A DNA stretch of 64,000 nucleotides, from assembly GCA_001599935.1 (NCBI GenBank), contig BCIJ01000005.1:741461-805460 (forward strand), written 5' to 3'. The stretch is from Holtermannia corniformis (Eukaryota > Basidiomycota > Tremellomycetes > Holtermanniales). The first letter of the stretch is position 1; every line of letters starts with the position of its first letter. The position numbers and the translations under genes were made by a program. Below, piece by piece: positions 15,401-25,112 of the stretch. The notes below the pieces were generated by a model, which saw nothing but the letters and a program-made list of their open reading frames with translations, did not search any database and was not told the DNA's origin.

Positions 15401-16967
15401 CCATCTCTGTGCTCTTTTGCACGCCATCGGGGCACACTTTGGCGACGAGGTGGGCAAAGACGGCAAACCTGCTTGGTGGCGAGAAAAAGTAGTCGGTACC
15501 GACTTCGAGCTGGGCAGGAGGGTAGGTTGCGGATGGCGGTGGCGAGGCAAAGTCTGAAGGCAGGTACGCGCCCGCACTGGTGCTGGGGTTGAGGTCGGGA
15601 AAGGTTGAGAGCAGGGTTGCCAGGGTGGATTGAAGCTTTTGACGGCGTGCACGCTGGTGACCTGTAGGCGAGGGCAGTGCGGCGAGCTGTGTGATCTGTC
15701 TCCGCACGTCGTTGATGTATGTCTATGATGGGGGCATGGTCAGCACGGCCTATCAAACTTTAGGTATCGACCCGCCTTTTCATTGAGCCCCATCGCCTTG
15801 AGTTCCTTGACGTCGGTCTCCATCGTTTCTGGTGAGACGCCAAACACCCTCTGGATGACCTCACCAAACGGCAGCTGATCGACGACGGCCGTCAAGAAGC
15901 CAGGGCTTGGCTTTCGCTTGGTCAACCTGGCCGCTGGTTCCAACGATGCCGATGCCGTGGCCGAGTCGGGTCTGCCAAGCCCCAGGGCGGCGAGATCATG
16001 CTGTAGAGCCGGGATCGGGGTCTCGAGGTGAGTTGCGAGTTCTGTTCGGAGCCTGTTCAGCAGCTCGCGGTCCTTGTCTGTCTGTGGGCGTGTGAGCGGG
16101 CTGAAATGACTGCTGGCGGGAAGGGTCGAGAGGAGGAGAGTGACGAGATGGTTGTGCGTTGCCGTGTGCTGCGCTGGTGGTGTGTCGGGCGAGAGCGTGG
16201 ATGTGAAGGCTGATACGGTGGGTCAGTGCGGCAACGTTGGAACGGCACGTACCATCGAGCAAGGTTGGAATCTCGCGAAGGTTGAGGCCCGATGGTGTCT
16301 TTGTACCCCTTTTGGGCCCGAGCAGTGACAGGAACGTTGACACCGCTAGTTTCACCGTCATCAGTCTTGTCTCCGAGTGGCACGCGCCAGCACGCACCCT
16401 GCGTCCACGCCTGGTCCCCGTGTTCAGCCTGCAGAAGCGCCCAAAACTCTGTGAGGAACTCTCTCGGGAGCTTGTTGCCTGCCTGAGTGGGACCGGCTAG
16501 GCCTGGCGACGTCGGCAGCGGTGGGACATCTTCGCCGTCGTGAGATGTCTTGCGGCCAAACACGCTCGACTTGCGCCTGGAGAAGCTGAAGCGTGATGGC
16601 GAGGCTGAAGCTGGTGGTGATGGCAGCGCTGGGGCCGAGGATGGAAGCGACGACGTGGTGGATGTGCTGAGCCGGTTCGGGAGCGGTGAAGGCGGTGGGT
16701 GATCAATGTGGTGCGTGATGACTCTGCGCAGGGTCAGTCTCTACGTCCAACCCGCTCCTAGCTCGACACTGACGCGACTCTGAGCGTATAGTCGTACGCG
16801 AGCTCATCTGTCGACCTCTGTGTTCCCGAGGCCTCACTCCTTGCCGAAGCAGACATTGTCCGGACGGGCGCGAGCGGGATTGTTGGCGATGGCAGGGGCG
16901 AGCCCATGCCCCTTGCGCTCCTGAACGACAGAGCGGGCGGTGAAGGGTACCGGGGTGAGTTTGCCAT
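12430..16967 (-). CDS. Munc13/Git1-like C2-domain protein
   Basis: This is a large protein of roughly 1,300 residues with a Ser/Pro-rich N-terminus (start MANSPRYPSPP), then a long helical MUN-type region. A C2 domain lies at about 13440-13960 (FTITLLRGENLLGKG, KPADAFVTVTD, WTETFEISIG, FEVACHDRQLVGKHDLIGQ). A second helical homology region follows (LSEEELENSLLPLFDYLN, VDEIRIHLMLLIWRRIIDILVGLLLPPLSD), and the protein ends DKQGGVL. The order MHD1-C2-MHD2 is that of fungal Munc13-like proteins, including S. pombe Git1, which works in glucose/cAMP signalling; animal relatives prime secretory vesicles. The C2 loop has Asp at the expected places (PADAF, DKD), so Ca2+ or lipid binding is possible. 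The protein has about ten introns. It is divergent from APC10. Git1-like signalling and a role in secretion are both open. Confidence 0.85.
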
Positions 16968-17384
16968 TGTACAGTGTGTAGACGAGTCTCAACCCGTTCT
17001 AGTGCTGTTTGTCTATTCCTCGCCGCGGCTGTGCGTGCGTCCCACGTTTCGGCGCGTCTACAGCGACCACCGAGACTGAGGCCGCAAGAGGCGATGCATC
17101 CCTTATACCTCCGAGCACGATGCTAACTAGGCTCCGAGTCTGACTGAGCGGGTGACAGCGCATGGCCTGTTGCGGACACGGTCTACCAGCGCTGTCGTCA
17201 ACCAGGGTAACAAGATGTCTTGCCTGAGCGCAATGCCGGCAGTTGATAGCCAGTTCCGGCGCGTGCAGGAGCAGGCCTAGCTCTTCATAGGCCAGCCGAA
17301 AGACTCCGACATGCGCGATAGGCGCCCTGCCACGTGTCAACGCGTCGAAAGTCAACCGAGCTGGAGCTGGAACGATTCGCAGGC
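16968..17384. promoter_or_regulatory. divergent promoter region, Munc13-like / APC10
   Basis: About 417 bp separate the two divergent start codons, or 366 bp if APC10 starts at the in-frame ATG at 17334. No distinct element stands out to me. Long frames here are on the strand opposite the APC10 first exon. Confidence 0.4.
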
Positions 17385-18449
17385 ATGTCGTCGAGCCCAG
17401 CTCAGACCTACCATGACCCAGAGCCGCACGACCTAGAGCACGGGGTAGAAGTAGCACATACTGGTGCGGCCGCGTCGTTACGCTCATTGCTACGCTCACC
17501 ACCTCACAGAAGCGTCCGAGCCTGCGACCGAGCTCGACGACCGGCCCGAGCTCGGCCACCTCGCCGCCTGGACCGTCTCGAGCCACAAATACGGGTTCGG
17601 CGTCGAGAACCTGCGTGATGATAATGAGAATACGTTTTGGCAGTGCGTGCGCTCGTGGTCATGGGTCAGGGCTGATGGCGAGGTCAAGATCCGAAGGGCC
17701 GCAGCCGCATGTGATAGACTTGTCGTTTCCAAAGAGGGTCCTGGTCTCTGTGAGTGCTGAATTGGCTGTAAAGACTCGTGCGACTGCGCCTGGTCCATCT
17801 GGCGTTGTTGCATGGCTGATAGCCACTGACACCGACTAGAGCATTGCGATCCAGACCTCGCACCCCCGCGACGACTCGTACACGCCATCAAAGGTGTCTG
17901 TGCGCGCAGGCACAGGCGTACACGACCTACAGGAGGTATGTAGCTGCGCCAAGACACCCCGCTGATGATTCAGATCCGGCTCGAAGAGTTTGAAAAGCCC
18001 GACGGGTGGATCCCCATCTCGTTACGACCGATCGAAGACGCCAGCGGCGAGCGCGGGGACCATGACGAGCCACTGATGGTCGATGGGTCAGCGTGCTTAC
18101 CTACCGTTCCCACGCGGCTCACTCCCGCACAGGCCGCCGATCCCATGCCACCACGTCCGGATCCTGATCCTCGCCAACCACCTCAACGGTAAAGATACGC
18201 ATGTGCGCGGTCTCAAGGTCTTTGGCGTCACGGGGTCAGTCGCACTGTGCCTGCGGACTCGGATGCTTTCCACTCGTGCTGACGATCGCCGCTAGACCCG
18301 AAGCGGGACCGAGCGCGGCCGACGAGGCAGACGGAGCCGTGGGACCGAGCGCCAAGTGGACTGCAGGTCGGCGCTTGCTCGAGCTAGGGCACGATGCCAG
18401 CTGTGGATTCACGTCTGATACGTTTCGTATGCATGAGCGGATCCGGTGA
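17385..18449 (+). CDS. APC10: anaphase-promoting complex subunit 10 (Doc1)
   Basis: The Doc1 subunit helps the anaphase-promoting complex recognise D-box substrates and adds to processive ubiquitylation. The DOC-domain beta-jellyroll is clear: [32 protein letters not shown] (in two pieces) begins the domain, and [28 protein letters not shown] and [23 protein letters not shown] follow. The protein ends in Ile-Arg (HERIR). The IR tail is how APC10 docks on TPR subunits such as Cdc27, so the C-terminus is intact. Five introns are needed. The first uses the donor at about 17464, which places the frame correctly into [10 protein letters not shown]. The in-frame ATG at 17334 would add 17 residues. 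An acidic, Gly/Ala-rich linker of about 30 residues before the tail is longer than I would expect. Confidence 0.93.
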
Positions 18450-18686
18450 GCGTCGAGTCGTCAGCAGCGAGGAGCACGGCCGAGTACCGCAGCAGACCTC
18501 CACCGGTTGGAAGCCCGAGTCGTGGTTCTGGTTCGCTGCAATCATGTGCCGTGGGGCCACAGCCGCCTCAGCTGATCGGCGCTCTGGACCGAGCGTCCCG
18601 TGGCGGAACAGGGCGCTCGGGCCGTTATAGACGCCCGCGCACGTCGTCTTCTTCGCCCCACCTTGGATCACACCGCTTCATCCACC

Positions 18687-20864
18687 ATGAGCACGTACAC
18701 CCACACTTTTCAGACCGAGTCGTTCAACGCCAAAGTCGAGATCCCGCTCCAGCTGTTTATCAACAACGAGTGGGTCAACTCTGCCGACTCTTCTGCCGGA
18801 ACGATCGAGTGAGTCGCTCGGGCTTGGCGCAGGTATCCGCTCAGCGCTGACACGGGCGCCCACAGAGTGACCAACCCGACGACCGGCAAGCCCATTACAA
18901 AGATCATCGAAGGGCGCGAAGCCGACGTCGACATTGCCGTCAAAGCGGCCCACAAGGCTTTCGAAGAGTCATGGGGCGAGACCGTGCCGGGCTTTGAGCG
19001 CGGCAAGCTGTTGATCAAGCTCGCGACTTTGATCGAGCGCGACGTCGAGATCCTCGCCGCCATCGAGGCCTTGGACAATGGCAAGACGTTTTCCATGGCC
19101 AAGGCTTTTGACGTGATCGAAGCCGCCGCGACCTGTCGCTACTATGGCGGCTGGGCTGACAAGACGCATGGCAAGGTCATCGAGGTGTGTGCGCTTGTGG
19201 CTCGGACGGTCAAAGGACGCAGCTGAGACATGGGATAGACTCACCAGGGCAAGCTTGGCTTCACCCGGCATGAACCGATCGGTGTCGTTGGTCAGATCAG
19301 TGAGTGCTGCGCCGTCGACACCACGGAACGCTACTGACCACACGCCAGTCCCATGGAACTTTGTACGTCTAGCTCGCCGCTAGCGCCCGCTCGGCTCCGC
19401 TAAATTTGAAATCCTCCTAGCCCCTCCTCATGTTTGCCTGTACGTCCTTTATCTCCGCCATGGCCTTGTGCACACACTGACGCTTGCCGATCACAGGGAA
19501 GATTGCACCCGCCCTCGCGACCGGCTGCACCATTGTCATCAAGCCGTCAGAGCTCACCCCGCTCTCGGCCCTGTACGTCTGCAACCTCATCAAGGAGGCC
19601 GGCTTTCCCCCAGGCGTCGTCAACGTCGTCACGGGCTACGGTCAGACTGTCGGCAGCCACATCTCGACCCACCACGATATCCAAAAGGTTGCGTTCACGG
19701 GCAGTACCGCCGTCGGGCGCTTGGTCATGCAGCAGGCGGCCAAGAGTAACATCAAGGTTTGTCGGCTAGCGAATGACAGTTGTCTCTGGCTGATCGGTAC
19801 CAGAACATTACGCTCGAGCTTGGTGGCAAAGGCGCGGCCGTACGTCTGGGCAATGTTGCAAAGAGACGGCTCACTTGGATAGATCTACTTTGACGACTCG
19901 GATGTTGACGAGGCTGTTCGCTGGGCCGCTTGGGGCATCTTGTGTGTCATACCATTCCGTCAAGCTCGCTGCTGACTGTCGCAGCTTCAACCATGGTCAA
20001 ACGTGCTGCGCCGGCTCGCGCATGTGGGTATACAACTCTGGCGTAGAGTCACACACTCACCTACCCCAGCTTTGTCCAGAAGGGCATCTACAAGGAGTTT
20101 ACGACCAAGTTTGCAGAGTACGCCAAGAGCATCAAGGTCGGGTACGTTGCTCGCCACTTGCTGCACGCTTGACCCCGGCTGATACGCGAAGCGACCCGTT
20201 TGCCAAGGACACGTTCCAGGGCGCCCAGGTCTCGCAGACGCAGTACGACCGGATCATGAACTATGTCGAGTGCGGCAAGGCCGAGGGCGCAAAGTGCATC
20301 TCTGGCGGCGAACGCCACGGTACCGAGGGCTACTTTATCCAGCCGGTGCGTCGCTTCCGCTCGTGTATACAGCCCGCAGCCTGACGTCGAGATAGACCAT
20401 CTTCATGGACGTCGAGGACAACATGACGATTGCAAAGGAGGAAGTGTTCGGCCCGCTCGTCTGCGTCACGCCCTTCGAGACTGAGGAGCAGGCGGTCCGC
20501 ATGGCCAACGACACGCACTACGGTCTCGCCAATGCCGTCTTTTCTCAAAACATTACACGCGCTCACAGGGTCGCCAACAAGCTCAAGTCGGGTACCGTCT
20601 GGGTCAAGTCCGTCGCCTTGCGACTGGTGTTGCGGGAATGCAGTGGCTGATCCAACGACGCAGCTGCTACAACCAGCTCCACCCACAGATCCCATTCGGC
20701 GGCTACAAGCAGTCTGGCATTGGGCGTGAACTGGGCGAGTACGCGTTGGAAAACTACACGGCCGTCAAGGCTATTCACGTGCGTGGTTCAGCACCCGCGA
20801 ACAGTGGAACAGGTACTGATCGATCGACCAGGTCAACCTCGGTGGTCCGCCGCCGCTCCCTTGA
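18687..20864 (+). CDS. NAD(P)-dependent aldehyde dehydrogenase
   Basis: The enzyme oxidises aldehydes (probably acetaldehyde or similar) to acids and is of the ALDH1/2 type, about 500 residues. Visible signatures are INNEWVNS near the N-terminus, the cofactor segment [25 protein letters not shown], the [13 protein letters not shown] loop, the catalytic glutamate in TLELGGKGA, and the catalytic cysteine in [21 protein letters not shown] and [19 protein letters not shown] follow, and the protein ends GGPPPLP. There is no targeting peptide, so it is probably cytosolic. The start [13 protein letters not shown] is the only ATG before the conserved region. About eleven introns are present. The cysteine exon is preceded by an intron at about 19941-19983. 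Confidence 0.95.
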
Positions 20865-21028
20865 AGGGCTGACGGCTGCGGTGTCGATCTTTTGGTCTCG
20901 GTCGCTCGTTTGTTGGATCGGTCATGAGCCTCGCGGTGTCTATACGATAGGAGAAGTCATGTGAATGTCTGACGTGTGAAAGCTTAAGAATGATAAGCTA
21001 GCATCGCGAGGTGACTGACAAGCCCTGC

Positions 21029-21346
21029 TCAACGGCTGGCCTTGAAGTTGTAGAGCTCGAGCGCGCTCTTGTAGATGCTGTGCGCGGTTGAGATGCGCTT
21101 TTGTGCAAGCTCCACCGCCCGATTAGCGCTCACTGGGACACTCGTTGGCTCGTCTAGGATGTTGCGTTTATTCCACTGCTCGCTCAGCGTCGAGTACTGT
21201 CTGTTCAGTGTTTCTGCGTCGTGCGCCGTACCGGCGCTGGGAGTCGAAGTCCACCTGAACACTGCTTCAGTGTAGGCAAGGGCGCCGGTAACGAGATCCT
21301 CAGCCAGGCTGTGCACATCGCGTAGGCGGTCGGTGGGGTCGCTCAT
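21029..21346 (-). CDS. small helical protein, array member 1
   Basis: This is an unspliced frame of 105 residues from the ATG at 21346. It has no signal peptide, no membrane segment and no cysteine pattern. The layout is that of the neighbouring small genes: an N-terminal helix, a middle segment with Trp-Asn (LSEQWNKRN), and a C-terminal helix ending A-H-S-I-Y-K-S-A-L-E-L-Y. This closing motif (A, then Tyr four on, Ala three on, Tyr four on) is shared by all members. A non-ATG upstream extension of ten codons is in frame but unlikely to be used. The function is unknown. It lies 164 bp from the convergent stop of the aldehyde dehydrogenase gene. Confidence 0.65.
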   Translation of the reverse strand: MSDPTDRLRDVHSLAEDLVTGALAYTEAVFRWTSTPSAGTAHDAETLNRQYSTLSEQWNKRNILDEPTSVPVSANRAVELAQKRISTAHSIYKSALELYNFKASR

Positions 21347-21536
21347 CGGACGGAAAGCAGTAGGTTGCTCGTGCACTGCTGCAGAACCTTCTCAATCTTT
21401 GATCTGACCTGAGCTCGAGGCTTCCTTTAGAGTATATCCGATGTGCAGCCCTTTGGTGCTCGTGCTTCCCATGCGAAGTCGACGTGGGTTCATCTCAAGA
21501 CGATCACAGGTAGCAACATTGTATCATCGCGCCCGC

Positions 21537-21839
21537 CTAAGCGCCGTCATACTTCTCCAGAGCATCCTGATACGTGCGGCCAGCAGTGTTCACTTGACTT
21601 GAGGACTGCAAAAGCTGATCCCACTCGGGAAAGGTGATCTTCATCATGACGTATTCCGGAATGTTGTCCAGTGAGCAGCTCGACGACAAAAGGTCGTATT
21701 TATGTTGGGCTTCTTTGGCCGCCCTGCGTTGTTCTGCGTCTGACGGGGATGTAGCGAGACTGTCAACGGCAGTGGAGAATGCGTCGGCAGCTTTCTTGAC
21801 CTCGCTGGCGAGTGAGGCGTAACCTGCAACTGTGGTCAT
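21537..21839 (-). CDS. small helical protein, array member 2
   Basis: This is an unspliced 100-residue frame beginning MTTVAGYASLASEVKKAAD. It resembles members 4 and 5 in the first helix (small residues, A-A-D-A-F) and in the C-terminal helix (T-A-G-R-T-Y-Q-D-A-L-E-K-Y). The middle segment is longer and has PEWDQ in place of the Trp-Asn pair. I know no family for it. It is separated from member 1 by 190 bp on the same strand. Confidence 0.65.
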   Translation of the reverse strand: MTTVAGYASLASEVKKAADAFSTAVDSLATSPSDAEQRRAAKEAQHKYDLLSSSCSLDNIPEYVMMKITFPEWDQLLQSSSQVNTAGRTYQDALEKYDGA

Positions 21840-22226
21840 GCTGTGGTCGGGAGAGCTCGGCAACTTTCACTACTGAGTAATATAGAACGCGAGCTGGAGT
21901 TGTGCTACCACTGACGAAGAACCCCGCTTGACCCCCTTTAGTGAGGCCCTCCATTCAGCCATCAGCGGTCGTTCGATATCGACTGTTCGACTCATTGTAG
22001 ATTGCAAGCAAATACAAGGGATAGACACGGAAGCGGCCAAGCAACTTTTTTGAAGCAGCGCCGTGTAGTACGTCGCCCACAACAGGCCGTTAGGATCAAT
22101 TAAGCGAGCTGGATCATGTTGCCCGTCCTCCACCGCTATCATCCTCAGATTCGACCAGACGTTTCCACGCCATCCGCAGGTCTGCGCTCGGCGCTATGAG
22201 AAAGCCATTCATCCAAAGCAAGCGCG
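21840..22226. other. spacer between array members 2 and 3
   Basis: The 387 bp include the presumed promoter of member 2. A minus-strand frame reaching 22142 is open here, but it has no ATG at its head and no family features. Confidence 0.4.
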
Positions 22227-22493
22227 CTACTGCAGTCTTCCGGTCCCTTCACTCCTGTAGCGATCAAACGCGTCTTGATACTCCTGAGAGGCCGCCTGGA
22301 TTCTTTCCTCTGCCCGTGTCATAGCCTTTTCTGCGCTACTACACATCCGATCATGCGAGAGATGGCATTGCTCACTCTTGATGTTCCAAGTTTTGCAGAG
22401 TGACGTGTCCTCCGAGGTGCTTGTCGTGCAGGCCGACCGGTTGCTCGCTTTGGCGGCGCTCTCGAACGTCGGGCGGAAGTGAGATGGATGCAT
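22227..22493 (-). CDS. small helical protein, array member 3 (divergent)
   Basis: This unspliced frame has 88 residues from the ATG at 22493. It is the most divergent member. It keeps a Trp-Asn pair (CKTWNIKSEQC) and the closing helix A-S-Q-E-Y-Q-D-A-F-D-R-Y, but has more cysteines (five) and a different N-terminus. The shared C-terminal motif and position support membership. The N-terminal half could be decayed. Confidence 0.5.
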   Translation of the reverse strand: MHPSHFRPTFESAAKASNRSACTTSTSEDTSLCKTWNIKSEQCHLSHDRMCSSAEKAMTRAEERIQAASQEYQDAFDRYRSEGTGRLQ

Positions 22494-23092
22494 CACTATC
22501 TACGGACGCCGGCCGGGAAGAGGGGCAGCGCTTAACCCCTCACGTCGCCTAACTCCGCTAGACACCGAACCCCAGGTCCAACACGGAGCTCGTGCGATGT
22601 CTTTGGAAAGCTTGATGACAACGTAAAGAGGTACTCGGCCTCTGACCTACCGCGCAGCATTCCCCAGTCCTGATTCCCCCTGCTACGCCGGGCTATCAGC
22701 AGTTCCGCTTTTCCCCCAAGGTGGCGGAGTTAGCAAGCGGTTTCGAGTCCTCTAAGCTTGCATGTGAAAAACGGTTTGTGCGCTTGCAGCGTACATGTAG
22801 CCGTGACTAAAGAAGGAGGTCCTTTTTGGCGAGGAAGGCGGGCGAGTCCTCTTGAGACATAGGAAAGGATCCCGCCTACCCAAGTCGAGGCCTTCTACTA
22901 TTCTTGTACGCAACAGGCGCGTCATGCGCAATGCAAGCTGTTTTGCGCCTACCTGGGGGCTGATCGCGAACACCCAAGCAGGTCTGCTCCAAGTTCTCAG
23001 CGACGTCCGCAGAAGTATATGGGAGGATACACAGCGCAAAGTCCCGTCACCTCCATTCACAAAGTCCCAAGACAAAGCTATGAACCGAGAAT
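22494..23092. other. spacer between array members 3 and 4
   Basis: About 600 bp contain no recognised gene. The sequence at 22720-22860 is rich in short C and T runs. The region ends at 23093, where similarity to the second duplication unit begins. Confidence 0.4.
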
Positions 23093-23680
23093 TGATATCT
23101 CATGACTATTACATCAGATGTCGGCTCGTGTATCTAGGTCTTGTACTGGTCCAGAGCGGCCCTATAAATGACATCAGCAGCCTTCACTGCTTGCTCGAAT
23201 TCGGCCATCTGATTGATACTGTCTTCGTCAAGATCAGAGTTCTTAGCAAGAGCCGGCGACTTGGTATTCCAATTTTCCACGTGAGTGGTATAAGTCTTGT
23301 TGGCCGTTTGGCACCCAGGAATGTCCTTGGCCTCCACCTTGGCCTGAAAGTCGGCGGCCGCCTGGGATATGCTGTCTACGAGAGTGGCGAATTCGGAAAC
23401 GGACGACATAGTGCGTTAGAGTACATTGTCGCTCAATGCAGCGCAGCTTATCACCGCAAACGCCCCAGCGGACTTCATATTGTGACCTCAAAGGTGCAAA
23501 CCCCCTTGACTGATTTATTGCTAGTGACATAGCCTTCGCCCGGTGCGACTTCAATGTCTCAATGGAAGCCTGCATGGTCCGGCCGTCACTTGAGATCTTT
23601 GGAGGACTGGGGTATGGAAGGAAGCGCACGCTGGAATGCAATCCGCATTTACACGGCTGCCAGAGTATGCACTCAATCCA
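23093..23680. repeat. duplication unit A (holds array member 4)
   Basis: This unit matches 24552-25112 from the shared start ATATCTCATGACTAT through the gene and about 270 bp of its upstream flank, up to a shared AGTATGCAC near 23670. Alignment was made by eye, and short insertions and deletions are present. Confidence 0.7.
23134..23409 (-). CDS. small helical protein, array member 4
   Basis: This unspliced 91-residue frame begins MSSVSEFATLVDS. Three helices are suggested: a first with AAADFQAKV, a second with GCQTANKTY and Trp-Asn, and a third ending ADVIYRAALDQY. It is about half identical to member 5 at the protein level and has the same length. The two genes also share flanking DNA on both sides. 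There is no signal peptide or membrane segment. The conserved residues are concentrated in A-x-D-F-Q-A-K-V, G-C-x-x-A-N and the closing Y-R-A-A motif. The function is unknown. Confidence 0.75.
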   Translation of the reverse strand: MSSVSEFATLVDSISQAAADFQAKVEAKDIPGCQTANKTYTTHVENWNTKSPALAKNSDLDEDSINQMAEFEQAVKAADVIYRAALDQYKT

Positions 23681-24044
23681 GGGCATCCGTCGACGAATTT
23701 TTGCTTAAGTGATGGACGGTGAGAGCATGTGTTAGCGAGGCGCTAGGAGCTTGCTAGCCGCCTCCGCTTTTTGGCATTTCTGGCAGTTTCGCCAGAATCA
23801 CCAAAGGGATGGTTTCGAGATTGGCTCAACCGTCTTTTTGCCATCATCGAGGGCGGCTGCAAGCTCAAGGCTCCTCCTTTTCTTCCTCCTCCTTTTCTTC
23901 CACCTCTTTGTCTGCGCTCCGTTTCAGTCGCCTACAAGTTGTACTTTATGGCCTGTTGGACACGTCCTGCGTCATGCATCACGTGTCTGCCGGCGTGGGT
24001 GGGCGGGGACACCTACACGACGCCAGCCGAGCTAACATAATCTG

Positions 24045-24171
24045 TCGTACGGATCCGTAAGGGCATAAATCCGTACGGACAATACGGAATCCGTAATCCG
24101 TCAGAGGCCTGGGACATGTTACGGATCTGACGGATCCTGTTACGGATCTACGGACTTACGGATCTGTAACA
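24045..24171. repeat. TACGGATC-rich short repeat block
   Basis: About 125 bp are built from TACGGAT/ATCCGTA words on both strands, more than ten in total. They include a perfect 12-bp palindrome at 24048-24059 (TACGGATCCGTA) and a 10-bp palindrome near 24070 (TCCGTACGGA). The right part repeats TTACGGATC at close spacing. The block abuts the left end of the mobile repeat at 24172. Confidence 0.8.
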
Positions 24172-24550
24172 GTGTGACACCCTCGTCTAAGGAAGACGAG
24201 GACGGGGACGGCGAGGCGAGATCGGCAAAGATCTGCCTCCGAGGGACGGAACTCCCCGACGCGCAGCGGAAAGCGAGGTTCTGCACTACGAGGAGCAACA
24301 AGCGAAAGAGGAAAACAAAGGGCGCGCGCGGGCGCGGCAGCACAGCCGCAGCGCACCGACAGTGGTGCGATAGCACCAGTGCCACTCTGAGCATCGCGAG
24401 GCGATCTACTCAGCACGTAACACAGCCGTAAGCGTGACAACCTCGCTCTCCGCTGCGCGACCGACCGAGAGTCCCTTTCCTCGGAGGTAGATCTTTGCCG
24501 ATCTCGCCTCGCCCTTTCGAGTCCTCGTTTTCCTTAGGCGAGGGCGTTAC
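24172..24550 (+). mobile_element. dispersed mobile repeat, copy 1, with an inverted partial copy
   Basis: The left end GTGTGACACCCTCGTCTAAG, the hairpin TGGTGCGATAGCACCA near 24365 and the right end near 24443 match copies 2 and 3 in this window. From about 24444 to 24550 the left ~105 bp of the element recur in reverse orientation, ending GGGCGTTAC, so the block as a whole has long inverted ends. It encodes no protein that I can see. Its right edge coincides with the start of duplication unit B. Confidence 0.75.
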
Positions 24551-24551
24551 A

Positions 24552-25112
24552 ATATCTCATGACTATCACATCAGATGTTGGATTGTGTATCTAAGCAGTA
24601 CAATGTCGTGTATCTAACCATTGTACTGCTTCACAGCGGCCCGATAAGTCTCATCAGCAGTCTCAACTGCTTTCTCGTATTGGCTCATCTTTTCGACACC
24701 GTCACTACCAAGATCGGGGTTGTACTTGTCGAAAGCCGACGTCTTGAGATTCCACTCACGGACAAGACTGGCATAAGCCGTGTTGGCCGCCGCGCAGCCA
24801 GTTGCATCATTGGCGTTGACCTTAGCCTGGAAGTCAGCTGCCGCCTTGGAAATGTTGTCTGAGAGAGAGGCAAAGTTGGAAATGGACATGGTGTGTTGGA
24901 GTATCATTGTCGCTCCATGGGGCGCAGCTTATCACCGCGGACGGCCTCGGCGGGCGTCATAATATGACTTTAAAATCAAAGGTGACTTTCACGCAATGCC
25001 GTATGACTGCATTGCCTCCGGCCGCCCACTTGAGACTCTTGAGGCAGCGGAGTACGGAAGGAATTACACTTAAGACTGCACTCCGCATGTACATGGCTGC
25101 CGAAGTATGCAC
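24552..25112. repeat. duplication unit B (holds array member 5)
   Basis: This is the partner of unit A at 23093-23680. Similarity covers the downstream flank, the gene and about 220 bp of upstream flank. It reaches into the 3' end of array member 6. Confidence 0.7.
24614..24889 (-). CDS. small helical protein, array member 5
   Basis: This unspliced 91-residue frame begins MSISNFASLSDN. It has the same layout as member 4: AAADFQAKV, GCAAANTAY, a Trp-Asn pair in REWNLK, and the closing ADETYRAAVKQY helix. An in-frame ATG six codons upstream (24907) exists. The start at 24889 aligns with member 4 and is preferred. It has no signal peptide. The function is unknown. Confidence 0.75.
   Translation of the reverse strand: MSISNFASLSDNISKAAADFQAKVNANDATGCAAANTAYASLVREWNLKTSAFDKYNPDLGSDGVEKMSQYEKAVETADETYRAAVKQYNG

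Noticed and set aside
16999..17586. Minus-strand frame of 195 codons over the APC10 start
   Set aside because: It covers the first exons of APC10 in antisense and shows no recognisable domain.
21870..22142. Minus-strand 90-codon frame between array members 2 and 3
   Set aside because: It lacks the closing A-Y-A-Y helix and the Trp-Asn segment of the family, and the head codon is not part of a conserved start.
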